Shown here one piece after another: positions 34,896 through 47,900 of a stretch of DNA of 64,000 nt. Made by a program: the position numbers and the translations under genes. The first letter of the stretch is position 1. The number at the start of each line of letters is the position of its first letter. The stretch covers positions 46,556,686 through 46,620,685 of the forward strand of contig NC_086378.1 of NCBI RefSeq assembly GCF_036588685.1. Direction: 5' to 3'. This stretch comes from Mytilus trossulus. Taxonomy: Eukaryota > Mollusca > Bivalvia > Mytilida > Mytilidae. The notes beneath the pieces are model-generated. The model had not been told where the DNA came from. It worked only from the letters and a program-made list of their open reading frames with translations, and searched no databases.

Positions 34896-36036
34896 TTTGA
34901 ATATAATGCAGTACATATACGAAAAATTACTTGTCTTTATAAATAATTGGAGTGAAATAAACATGCCATCATGGTCAACCTCATAGTGATGACAACCAAA
35001 ATATTTCCTAAATGATGAATTTATATAGCTTACTTAATACAGACTTCAAGATTGATGTCCCGTAAAAAATAAACATTTTCCGATCTGTTCATGGTGAATG
35101 TGACTCAGTCAATAAACCAACTTGTAAGTACCATTACGAAGAGAACTCAGTTTTTTACATAAAAAAAAATTAACGCTTTGAATTCTCACATATTTATTTT
35201 ATCGCTAGTAAATCTTTTTTATTTGATGACGATTTAAATGAGAACTAGCTATATAGCATGTCTATCAAAATTTGTGAAATAAACATTTCATAATATTGAA
35301 CAAAATTGTGATTGCAACCAAAACATTTCGTAATTGATAAATTCATATAACATATTACAGACTTCAAGACTCAGATTTATTAGCAAAAATATACAAACAT
35401 GATATTGGAAGTACACCACTAGTTCATTGCTTTCTATGTTAAATTCATCAATTTCAAGCAAACACAGCTCCTCATTTAAAGTTCAAGTTAAGTAACATTC
35501 ATAACATGTCAAAGCTCCACTTTAAAGTATCCTGTACTGAAAAAGCAGCATACTTTTAATGGCACATAAGAAAGAACAGGTTACCGTAACTTCGGATATA
35601 CCAAAATAGGTACTTCAGATCTGACAAACAGGCAAAATCTACCCTCTTTTTAAAATTTGGATCACTTTTTTTAAACTTTCTAAAATTATAAGTCAAAAAG
35701 TGTTCTACAATGATCACAAATCAATAAGCTTTCATTTGATACCAAAAAATACATTAATATTCTACATATTTAGAAAGTTACACTCATGCGTAGGAACTAT
35801 TTTGTGTTACATTATTATTTACTCCTTTTTAGTATGTGCTTTCAGGCCGGGCACGAATTAGTGGTGTACACCATAAACATGATAACGCAACACAAATATG
35901 AATTAATACAATGAAAAATGTAGAAAATCCTTATATCAGTGTTGCAATTTAGTACGTTTCAAAACATGTTAATACATACATAACATCAACATAATAAAAC
36001 GAAAGAAATCTCAGTAAAATATGTAGGAAATACTTC
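34896..36036. other. No gene seen
   Basis: AT-rich intergenic sequence. A few loosely repeated blocks occur (for example GTGAAATAAACAT and AACCAAAATATTTC near 34950 and 35270), but no feature can be named. Confidence 0.45.
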
Positions 36037-36546
36037 AAGTGGTACCCAACACCTTCACTAATATTAATCTAGAGAGTTTCATTTTTGTAAAATTTTGACA
36101 AAATGTCTACTTTGACCCTTAGACAAAAATAGAAAAAAATAAACAATTTGATCCCAACCACTTTTAATTATTAGAAAAAACAAATGGTTTTATAGCAGTT
36201 TGACAAACTCTTATTTTGATCGTTAAGATGCTTAATATTTCCTTAAAATTACAAGGTGATTAATCAGTTATTAAATGTACCAGACTAATAATTTAGTACG
36301 CCAGACGCGCATTTCGTCTTCATAAAACTCATCAGTGACGCTCAAATCAAAATAGTTATAAAGCCAAACAAATAAACAGTTGAAGAGCAGTGAGGATCAA
36401 AAATTACAAAAAGTTGTGCCAAATACGGCACAAGTAATCTATGTTTTGGATAAGAAAGTCCTTAGTTTTCGAAAACATTTATTTTTTTGTAAAACGTTAA
36501 GCTGATTTTTACATTGTTATCCTCTTTAGTGTTAGGTACCACTTTA
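36037..36546. mobile_element. MITE of the GGTGGTACCCAACACC family, with nested R1
   Basis: The left end AGTGGTACCCAACACCTT and the right end AGTGGTACCTAACAC (opposite strand) match the element at 11051-11329. The interior also matches (TTTTGACAAAATGTCTACTT, TTTGACAAACTCTTATTTTGA). The right flank has TTAA and the left flank TTCA, so the target site has decayed. A reverse R1 copy (36280-36470) is inserted in it. Confidence 0.72.
36280..36470 (-). repeat. Mussel repeat R1 nested in a MITE
   Basis: TACCAGACTAATAATTTAGTACG, CGCCAGACGCGCATTTCGTC, CTCATCAGTGACGCTC and GCCAAATACGGCACAAGTAA are R1 in reverse. Confidence 0.75.
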
Positions 36547-37089
36547 AGTCAGTGTACCAGTCAGTACGTTGTTAATCATAAGGATAAACTGAGTGTAGCT
36601 AATTAATAAAAAAAATATCATGCATGCATTGAGCACTAAATTACAAAGAAAGCGCTATAAGTAATGTACACACATTTCCGCTGTATTCGAAAGCCTCAGA
36701 AATATTCCTGTTCCGATATGCGTTTTAATCAGTGTTATGCAACTTTGAATGATTTGTCTCGCTATCACAATTGTTCATAGATATCTGCCTACTTATACAT
36801 GTTACAGTAAGGTTACAATTTTACAAACATTGTAGCAGCAGTGCGCTTTGATTAAATAAAATTTTATTTGACATACAAGTACCCATATCATTGTGAAGAT
36901 TTTTATATATATACTTTATTGGGCATTCTATAAAAGGAATATATAACATCCAATGATCATGCTGAATATTCAAGACAGGATATGACAAAGACGCTTTGTA
37001 AAAATTTCAACGTGTTTGTTGGGATGACTTCTCAACATTTTTCAGTAGTGTGTCGATGTTAAAATCTCATAAGTTGAAATAACTCTCCA

Positions 37090-37530
37090 AGACAATTGGA
37101 CCCTTTTTACTTCATCGATAAAACACCTTTAGATAATTTACACCTACAGTTATGTAAATATACACTTAGTTTAAGAAAAATTTCATCAAATTTAGGTGGA
37201 AGATATGATCTGGTGAGCCTTCCTCTTGAACTAATATTAAATTTCAATTTATATTGTGTATTATTATATTGTATTCTGATTACATTAATCCTCTTTTAAA
37301 TTAATCCTTTTTGTTATCACAAAACTTAGACTCTACAGGAAATTCTTTTTGGTTGTCATATGTTAAACATGTATTAGAAGAAACTGATATGAAAATGTAC
37401 ACTTGGAAGAAGAATTCCTTACAAAAGATAACAACATTTAAAAGAAGTGACCACAGTTTATCCATAGAATATCGAAGATACCCTAAAATACAAAGAGAAG
37501 AACGATTATGCAAGTATATATAATATAATT
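37090..37530 (+). pseudogene. Decayed LINE ORF2 C-terminal fragment
   Basis: In shifting frames the plus strand encodes LHLQLCKYTLSLRKISSNLG, then FWLSYVKHVLEETDM and a piece ending DHSLSIEYRRYPKIQREERL then CKY. The order LHLxxCKYxLxxxKxSSN ... HSLxIExGRYxxIxREERLCKxC is typical of mollusc non-LTR retrotransposon C termini. It is broken by stops and missing parts. Confidence 0.6.
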
Positions 37531-38749
37531 AACCGTTTACAATTTGAATTATTATTTGACTTTCAAAGCGGAAGTATGTATTAAGGCACTGTAAATATTG
37601 ATAACAAAATTTGATAACTAAAGATTATCCAATACGATATTAAAAACCCTTCAAAACTCCGAACATTAGGACTATCTTGCGCGACGCTATTCGCTATTCG
37701 GATTTATATTACTTTGGGACGTTTTTTTAACCATAGTGATTGCATTTTAAATTCACGCTGAAACTTATTTTTGACGGAATTATAAAATTGAAAATAAACG
37801 TTTTATTTGACATGAAAAATTGCAAAAATGAACATCAGGTTTAATTGAAATTTAATCAAGTTGCTAATTGAAGCCAAAAATATGTAAAAGAGACAATAAC
37901 ACGACCAAAGACCAATTGATCAATAGTTCCTCAGAAAGTTTTGTTTACAATTTGAATTTACGTGTTTTAGTGTTTTAGTTACTGTTAGTATCCAACAATC
38001 ATGAACTATATAATATGATATCGAAATTTAATATCACTAATTACACATGACATAATACTTGTTAAGCTAATTTTAAGTATTGTTTAAAAAAAAGTTCAAC
38101 AAATGCTGTAAAAAATTGTTTTTGACAAAAGGATAAAAGAGTACAAAGTTGTATCCTTTTGTTCAGTAGATTGTATGTAAACATTTGGTGACAGCAAAAT
38201 ATACAAAAGATTAACACATGAAAGAGAATTATAGGTCTGAAATACACAATATTTTTTTAAAACTTCTAAATCTTCATATTATCGTACATCCTCTCCTTTG
38301 ATTTTTCCTGACCTGAAAATATATGTTAATTCGAATATAATACGGGAACCACATATTAAAATGTATTCATTTATGTTTAATAATTCTTCACATTTAATGT
38401 AAATTTATTTTGTTTATATGTATATGTTACATGTATCATTTTGTACAAGTTATAACTTGTACGATGCCATCATACGATTATGAAAAAATAAATAAAAAAT
38501 AAACAAATAGATATTAAGTAAATCAATAGATAATAGATAAATGATTAAATACATTGACATGATAAATGGATACAAAATCATGTAATACGTTTTTTTTTAA
38601 AACTGTTTAGTGAACTGATCTGGGATAAACCTGACAGAATCTGTTTTACACGTTTGAACATGTATGCATATCTATTGAACATAGTCCATGGGTTATATCG
38701 CGCTTATCTAATACAAATCATTACATGAAAAAGCACAATAAATATATTT
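37531..38749. other. No gene seen; downstream flank of the Ig receptor gene
   Basis: AT-rich. It should contain the 3'UTR and polyadenylation site of the minus-strand receptor gene. Possible AATAAA signals on the minus strand appear as TTTATT (for example near 38405); none is decisive. Confidence 0.45.
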
Positions 38750-38909
38750 TTATAGATACGTTGTAAATATGTCATTGACTTTTAGTACAAAACAAGTTTT
38801 ACCGCTTCCTTGTTCGTCTTCAACATTACCACTCTTTCTGTCGTCCATAGTTTCGTATACTTCCACATTAGCTAGCACTCCACATTCGTCATATGTATTA
38901 GTTTCCATA
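38750..38909 (-). CDS. Ig receptor, last coding exon
   Basis: The acceptor CAATAG leads into METNTYDECGVLANVEVYET then MDDRK, with the stop at 38752-38750. YETM fits the YxxM motif bound by PI3-kinase SH2 domains. A possible donor (GCG before GTAAAA, about 38815) leaves open a different 3' end. Confidence 0.72.
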
Positions 38910-41900
38910 CTATTGAATATATATGTTTATATTATTTAAACAAAGGAAAAAACTAAATTAGACCAGTAAAATAAAGACAGGAAAATTAATTAAAAACAAG
39001 CATCAAATCATCGTCGAATGAATATAAATTTCCTTCGAGTTCTAAACATCTAACATTTTATAGAAGCTACTTTACTTGATACTTGAATATGTAGTCGTAC
39101 ATTTCGTGCGTAGAGGGTTGACCTACAGCTGGTAGACCGTTATGACCTGTAATATCTGTATCACAGATGGCAGTTTTTATGTTCCATGTGTCGTGTCGAC
39201 TCTCATTTTCACGATTGTTACATCACCGGTGGAAATAAAATCCATAATGTACTCTTTCCATGAGTAACACGACAGATGACATTGGTTGAGCAGGATACAT
39301 CTTCCGTTAAGGAGCACTTGATTTCACCCTCGTCTCTGTCGAAGTTATTTTTTATCAATTGTGTGTAAACTTTTGGTCTTTCCTACGTTTAATACCATGA
39401 TTTTATAAGGAAAGTGTTTGAATAATAATAAAATAAAATGGAGTGGGTTATCGTAATGGTAAAAAAGAGGGGCGAAAGATACCAAAGGGACAGCCAAACT
39501 CACAAAACGAAAATAAACTGACTGGCCAGGTGAGCTAAAAATGACAATCCTAGTCAATTAAGATTGGAGTTGCGTTGTTTGAACTCACAACATCAGTGTT
39601 GACTGGCTAGTGATTACATTAGTTACTACTTAGATCACTTGGCAACCTAGGCCCTTTCATATCTTAGAGAAAGAAGGACTTGACAGCAAATGTAATAGTA
39701 TTTCTGATATATTTAGTTTTAAATATTTCCAAGAGCCATTTATGTATAATTCTTTAAAAAATTTTTGATTGGTATACTATAGATTTTCCAAATGGTCCAA
39801 GACATAACTTTGATAAAAATTTGATAAAAATCAGGCAAAGATTGAACACATGAAAGAGCTTTCAATGCAATTTTCCATAGAATTAATATTTTCAAGAGGC
39901 ACAACTTGAAAACAAAAAAATGATGATAGGTACTGATTTTTGAACTTGTCCATTACATCGCTGATATAAACTGTAATGCAATTTTTCATGTAATTGATAT
40001 TTCATAACATAACTCTTTTAAAAGTTAATGACACATGAATGATAGACACTGATTTTTTTTAAATGTCCCAAGTCATTGCACATACTCCAATTTTTTTCCA
40101 AATTTTCTGCAATCCGTCTTCCAATGTTCCCTGGATTGCACATATATGCTATCTGTCAAAGGTGCAAGGGCAATAACTAAAACAAGAGGCTCTCAAGAGC
40201 CTGAATCGCTCACCTTAATTTGTTTGGTTAATAAAATCTCTCATCAATGATTATTTTGGCTTTTCAATTTATTTAAATGTTCTTTGAATCGTCCTTTTTT
40301 CTTCAAAAGCAAAAAAAAAAAATCATTTTTTCCTATGTTCTATTTTAGCCATAGGAGCTATGTTTCTTGACATACAAGGAAATAAAATATAAAATTCATA
40401 CTAGATACTCTAAAACTCATTTAGCCTAAGTTTGGCTGAATTTGATACAGAAGTTTCAAAGGAGAAGATTTTTTAAAGAAAGTCAACATGATGAACAAAT
40501 TGTGAAAAAAGTCTTTAAAGGACAATAACTCCTGAGGGGGTCAATTGACAATTTTGGTCAAATTGACTTATTTGTAGATCTTAGTTTGCTTAACACTTTT
40601 GCTATTAACAGTTTATCTGTACCTATAATAATATTCAAGATAATAACCAAAAACTGCAAAATTTCTTTAAAATCATCAATTCAGGGGCATTATACCTGAA
40701 AAACAGTTACCCAAATCGGCAGAAAATTGCAGGACAGGTAGACCTTGACCTAATAAATACTTTAACTTATTGTCTTATTTGCTCTAAATGCTGGAGGTTT
40801 TGAGATATAAGCCAAAAACTGCATTTTACCCCGTATTCTATTTTTAGCCATGACGGCCATGTTTTTTGACGAAATAGAAAATACAACACAAACTTTATTT
40901 TATTCACCCTACTGATCATTCAGTTTAAGTTTGGTTGAATTTGGTTGAGTAGTTTAGAGGAGAAGATTTTTTAAAGTTAGCAAATTTGATGAACAAATGC
41001 GAAAAATAGTCATTAAAGGACAATAACCTATTAAGGGGTCAATTGACAATTTTGGTCTTATTAACTTATTTGTAGATCTAACTTTGCTGATCATTTTTGC
41101 TGTTTACAGTTTATCTTTATCTATAATAATATTCCAGATAATGACCAAAAACTGAAAAATTTCCTTAAAATTACCAATTAGGTGGCAGCAACCCAATAAT
41201 GATTTGTTTGATTCATCTGAACATTTCAGGGCTGATAGATCTTGACCTAATGCACATATTTACCCCATGTCAGATTTGCTCTAAATGCTTTTGTTTTTGA
41301 GATATAAGTCAAAAACTGCATTTGACCCAAATGTTCTATGTTAGCAATGGCGACAATGTTTGTTGATAGATCAAAACGTCGGATACAATTTATAAACTAG
41401 ATACCCTAAGGAACATTCAGTTAAAGTTTGGAAGTATTTGGCCTAGTAGTTTCAGAGGAGAAGATTCTTGAAATAGTTTACGACGACAGACGACGACAGA
41501 CGACGGACGACGGGCGACGACGACAGACGACGGACGACAGATCACGGACGACGACGGACGCAAAGTGATGGCATAAGCTCACTTGGCCCTTCGGTCCAGG
41601 TGAGCTCAAAAGAGGGACGAAAGATTCCAAAGGGACAGCCAAACTCATAAATCGAAAATTAACTGACAATGCCACGGCTAAAACTGAAAAACACTAACAG
41701 ACAAACAATAGTGCACATGACACAACATAGAAAACTAAAGAATAAACAACACAAATCCCAACAAAAACTAGGGGTGATCTCATGTGCTCCGGAAGAGTAA
41801 GTAAAAGCTATTCTTTGAAACACATATTTGGACGGGGCAAGTTTTAATGTTGTGAGCAACCTTTTTGGTAATAAACATACCAAATTCATAATTATAAACA

Positions 41901-44900
41901 CTGCTATCGGCCAAGTGATACCAAAAAAATGAGAGAGCAAAATCAAATACCACAAGAACGTTATGTAATTAGTTGATTAGTTAGAAAGTTAGTTAGTTGT
42001 TAGTAAGTTAGTTAGTTGGTAAATTAGTAGCTAGTGTGTTTGTTTGAAATAATTAAGAATTTAGTTGGTTTAATCAAACAATTCACATACTTAATATACA
42101 TCATGTTTAACCCCGCCACATTATTTATGTATGTGCCTGTCCCAAGTCAGGAGCCTGTAATTCAGTGGTTGTCGTTTGTTTATGTGTTACATATTTGTTT
42201 TTCGTTCATTTTTGACATAAATGAGGCCGTTAGTTTTCTTGTTTGAATTGTTTTACATTGTCTTATCGGGGCCTTTTATAGCTGACTATACGGTTTGGGC
42301 TTTGCTCATTGTTGAAGGCCGTACGGTGACCTATAGTTGTTAATGTTTGTATCATTTTGGTCTTTTGTGGATAGTTGTCTTATTGGCAATCATACCACAT
42401 CTTCTTTTTTATATCAAATGATTTATATATATTTATTTATGGAACAGTTACTTTGAATATCAACCCCCAAGAGTAACCAAATGCACAATTTTGGATGTCA
42501 TGAAAATGTCTACCTTTCCACCGGAAGAGCAGTTGATTCTGAAAAGAAAGAAACGTGTATTACAATGTGAACCGTTACATGATTGCAACACTATTCACAA
42601 AGGTGCTGACTATAACAGTAACAGTAGTGTTATCCTTTTCCTCTAAAACACAAAGTTTTCATTTAAAACTTTCATATTTGGACACGACTAGGGGAAAGAG
42701 ATTTAACCAATACTGATGGTTTTTTTTACAATTTATTTGAACAATCCGCTTATGTTTAGTGGACGTTCGTCCCCGATGGTATCACCAGTCCAGTATTCAG
42801 CACTCTGATGACATGAATATCAATTATATGGTCATTTTTATAAATTAACTGTTTTCAAAAGTATGAATTATTCGCCATACTAAGGATTCTTATTCCAGGC
42901 AAAGATTTCCTAAGCCGTATTCAGCACAATATTTTGGAAATGACGGACCCCATCGCTCTTAAACTTTAGATTTGTTTGGCTTTTTCAATACTTTGATCTG
43001 AGTCTCACTGATGTGTCTTGTGTTGACGAAACGCGCGTCTGAAGTATTAAATTATAAGCCTGGTACCTTTGATAACTAATTATGCCAAATCAATGGTAAT
43101 GCTAATCCTATGCTTTTTACAAAAGTGACACGGTGGCTGTCGAATTGATACGAGTTGTTGCGAACCCTTCCAGACCCTTTGAGCGCAGTATTCAAACTTA
43201 TATGTACAGTTTTGATACTATTGTTTTGTCCTTCCGTTTTCTTTTTTGTGTTGTCTGTCTTTATTATACAATTGATTTTAATTATCACATTGTATTTTGT
43301 CTCTCTTTACTTTGCATGTGAATGTTGGACCTTTCCTTTCTAAATCTAAAGTCTTTAATTGCAGACAACGCTGAACAATTAAGCATCATATATAGGTAAT
43401 AAATCATAAATCATTGGAAAACAACTTACTACCAGGGTCTTTGATTTGATAAGTTGAGACAAACAGTACAATAAATATGTATGAGCACAGCTTTTATCAT
43501 GGCCCCGTTTAGCATGTGTCAATGCTTTCCTCATTGTTAAAAGACAGTCGATCTAGTCAGTTCATAAACTCTTTAAAATATTTTCAAATTTGAAAAAAAA
43601 ACTTGTTTACTTGCTGCATATTGTAGAAGTTTAAATTAAATCTTTAAATTTTTTTTTCGTAATATTTACTTAACTGTATAAATACTGTTTACTTATTAAT
43701 CATAATTATATATAATAAGCTTAATATGTATCAAAAGTTTAATATGAAGGAAAAGGGTCTTATGCATTACTTTTACAGGATTTTGAAATTAATTTGATTT
43801 TAATGTATTTGTTCGTTACGAATGTAATATATTTTTGAATGATCAAACTGGTCAGATTAAAATAAACCTTTCAATAACATAATCCAAATATTTCACTTGT
43901 GACTTGTGACTATAACAAGAAACGAACAAAAAAAAAACAAGTAATATAAATCATATTATAAATATTTAACATAAACAACTGAAATTCAGTTGTTTTAATG
44001 TTAACTCCCATTAGTACATGTGATATGATTTGAATACTAGTATCGTCTTATATGTGTTGCAAACATGAACTTTTAAAATAATCTAAAATAAAAGTTATCG
44101 TAAAAATAACACGTGCATACCTGGAGGAGGCTGCAACGTTGAGTATGCATCTGTAAATGTCGGGTTGTTTCTCTGTATTATTGTATATTCGTCAGATCTT
44201 AAAATAATAACATAAAACTGTAAGTCCATTAAAAAAAAATTTAACAAATATTATACCAGAGTTATTTTCATATGAATCAAAAGAATGCAGAACAGATGGT
44301 ATTGTATAAGCTCGTTTTTGCAGAGATATATATCTGTGAAACTGAATGAGTTCTTAATGTTTAAAAGGTGTCGGTATTATGTAAAAACAACAGTTTATGT
44401 ATTTTATAATTCCTGTTAAGGATGTACTTAGGTGAGGTTTAGATATATGTGTCAGATGTTTGGACATCTTGGTTTAATACCTTCAATACAGGGTTAACTA
44501 TTTTATCTATGATGAGTTTATTTGCCCATTAACACCTAATTTTTTTTAATAAAAAGACTTCATTAGCTCTTTTAATGTCATTTACCAAAATTTAAGAAAT
44601 ACCACCAATAAAGATAAAACGTTAAGATAAAAATCAGAGTCAGCCTTTTGCTGTCATGTAAAAAAACTAATATCTCTAAATGGAGCTCCACAACCTATCA
44701 ATACTTTTAACCGATTTAGTTCCTTCATTAATGTTTTTTCAACATAAAGTTTTTATTTTAGATTCTTGATTTTTTTTTATTTCATCCAAGTACATTCCTA
44801 AGTAAATTATTGCTCAGCAGATACTGGCTCACACACTTACATTTTGCTATTTACATACATTTGTATATTTGTGTGTTAATACAAATAGCCTCTACATTCG

Positions 44901-47900
44901 TCTGTCTTTTTCATTTCGTCTTTTTGTCATTATGTATTTTTCCGTTATACTTCACCATTAATAACTTTCAACCAAACATCATAATTGTATTGCAAAATAT
45001 GAAAAATATGTTGGAAGGAGAACTATTTCAGAACTAACAAATTTTATCAAAAAATCATTCAGTAAGTTTGTCACACTGAGGAAATCGTGTATATTGCGTT
45101 GACTAAAAACGTTACATATATATCTAGTAACACTTGGGATCTTATATCCGGTATACATATGCTCTCATGTGCCGATATGATTGGTGGATAAAAAAAAAAC
45201 AATAAGGAATTGAAACATGTAAAAGACTGAATTTTGTTTGTATAATAAATCTAAACGCCTGTTCACATATCTTACATCGAGCGTTATATCTATAAACATC
45301 AGTATCATTCATACAAAAATAGCAAAAAAGGAAGATCACATCATTTAAAAAGGAAGTGTAACGATAAACCTATCCGTTGTTTTAATTGGAAAAAGAGATA
45401 GAAAGAACTGATAATAAGTACAAAACACTCTATAACTGTACATACAGAAGACAATCCATAATTTCTAAGTGTAAGGTCAAATGCCTTGTGAACAGTTGCC
45501 CTTTGCTCACCGTATATGATTTTTTTTTTTGCATTAATTGTATTGCAAAATATAAAAATATGTGTGAAGAAAAACTATTTTAGAATTAACAAATTTAAAA
45601 AAAAAAATCATTCAGTAAGTTTGTTACATTGAGGAAATCGTGTGTATTGCGTTAGCTAAAAACGCTACATATAGCTAGTATAACTCGTGTTCTAATATCC
45701 GGTATACATATGCTCTCATGTGCCGATATGATTGGTGGATAAAAAAAAACAATAAGGAATTGAAACATGTAAAAGGCTGAATTTTGTTTGTATACAAATC
45801 TAAACGCCTGTTCACATATCTTACATCGAGCGTTATATCTATAAACATCAGTATAATTCATACAAAAATAGCAAAAAAGGAAGATCACATCATTTAAAAA
45901 GGAAGTGTAACGATAAACCTATCCGTTGTTTTTATTGGAAAAAAGAGATAGAAAGAACTGATAATAAGTACAAAACACTCTATAACTGTACATACAGAAG
46001 ACAATCCAAAATTTCTAAGTGTAAGGTCAAATATCTTGTGAACAGTTACCTTTTGCTCACCGTATATGATTTTTTTTTTTTGCATTTTTCTGGATTTTTT
46101 GGATAATGATTGAATGATTGATTGATAGTGCTGAATGCCACTCGCAACACTATTGACTATATAGTGGCGGTTAGCCTGACTTGATATAATCCGTATAATG
46201 TTTTAATGCAATGGCAATTTCCAATAGTTCTTCTTAAAACAGCGCCACATGTATATAAATTTTTCATGAACTCGAAAAAAAAAACCTCACCAAAGATCAA
46301 CACAACACTCATCAGTGACGTTTGAATAAAAATATAAAAAGTCCATAAAAAAGTTTGAAGTTAAAGAGCATTTACACCAACACATGTACAATGATCGTTT
46401 TATCTGGAAGATTGGACTACTAAATTTTACATTTAGACAATTTATTCATTGAAGACATCACGTGTAATAAGAACATACAACAATAAATTGTTTTGAGACA
46501 AAAGATCGGAAAAAAGATTCAAGTTATTAATAAAAGGGAGATGTTATTGGTATGAACTTGATCTCATAGATTTAAGTTTCAAATCTGCGATACGTGTTGG
46601 TTTTCATAATACATACTTTTCTGATTTAACATTCTTCTCTTTCAAGTCTGAAATGAATGACAGAGTGTAAGAATATATATTACTTTATATAAAAGCTTAA
46701 CATTCAACAAATCAAACCATCTGAATCAATAATATATGAATTCTGCCGGACAATTCATGTGTAAAATTGACAAGAAATCAGTTTTATTTCTCTTTCTGGT
46801 ACTCATCATGTTTAATGGTAGATAAAGATAAGTTTATATGGCAAGCGACTACTAATGATCAATTCTTTTTGCAAATGAATAACAAAGCTAAAGATATCTT
46901 GTTTGAACAGTGTGTTGTCATAAAATATAAGGAAAGATCTGTATAATTTAACAAATTATCTTCAAATAGTGTCTGTATTTTTTTCTCCTATGGCATCAGA
47001 ACAAGATGTACTTTACAAATTCTTAAATCTGCATCAGGATGTCAAAATTGCCTATGGGTAAATTTTTGTTGTGATTCTCACACTCATAAATTTTATGACG
47101 TTTTAGGACTGTTATTCAATTTATACAACATATCATACTAAAGAGTAAAGAGTAAATATAAACAAAACATAATTTGTAAATGAAAGTTAAATGGTAACAA
47201 AATCATTGCATGGTTAAAAATCTAATGAGATTTCATTAACCTATGAGAAGTGGTTTCGGAGAAAAGGCGAATACAAATTAATGGACCTCCGGATCCCTAA
47301 TAAAGCAGAAGCAAAGTACATGCTTATTACACTCAGACTACATCTTCCTATGTCTATTAAAAAGAGAAAACGTCGAACATAAAGGTCGAAAATAGCATTT
47401 TATTAGGAAGATTGTGAGATCCTTTCAATAAATCATTAGAAGTTTATTCAGACGGTGGAAATGCAGACAAAAAAACATGTTATATATTGTACAGATTAGA
47501 CGACGCACATTTGTTAAGGTTTCGAACCTTCTGTAAAGCGGCTCTGGACCTTTATCGGACAGAATAACGAACGAAAGAGCGGACGGAGAGTCGGAGACTC
47601 AAAATAACTTCAAAGCGGAGGTATATAATGGTATATGAGGAGATGCAAATTATTGATAACTTTACTTCAAAAGCAATACACAGCTTGTAAGATACATAGA
47701 CATTCTAATAATATTTTTTCAAGTAGCTACATGTAAACCTTTAAAACATACGGTCTTCACTAATATTCAAAACCTTAGTTGTACATTGCTGTATTGTCCT
47801 TAAAACTGATTAAGTTGTATTTTTTTTCCTTTGAATTTTTTCTCATTTGGCTTCCCGAAGTCTTGACAATGTTCATACATTTGACGATTATAGTCTTATA

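Noticed and set aside
41478..41675. Arg/Ser/Val-rich minus-strand frame
   Set aside because: It is the translation of a GACGAC microsatellite at the end of a mollusc repeat.
42034..42246. Plus-strand frame with hydrophobic end, also 7999-8265 minus
   Set aside because: Both are translations of the R2/R3 mussel repeat.
45142..45888. Pair of minus-strand frames with CKICEQAF
   Set aside because: They occur in a recent tandem duplication inside an intron. The second is already frame-shifted relative to the first and there is no splice or family support.
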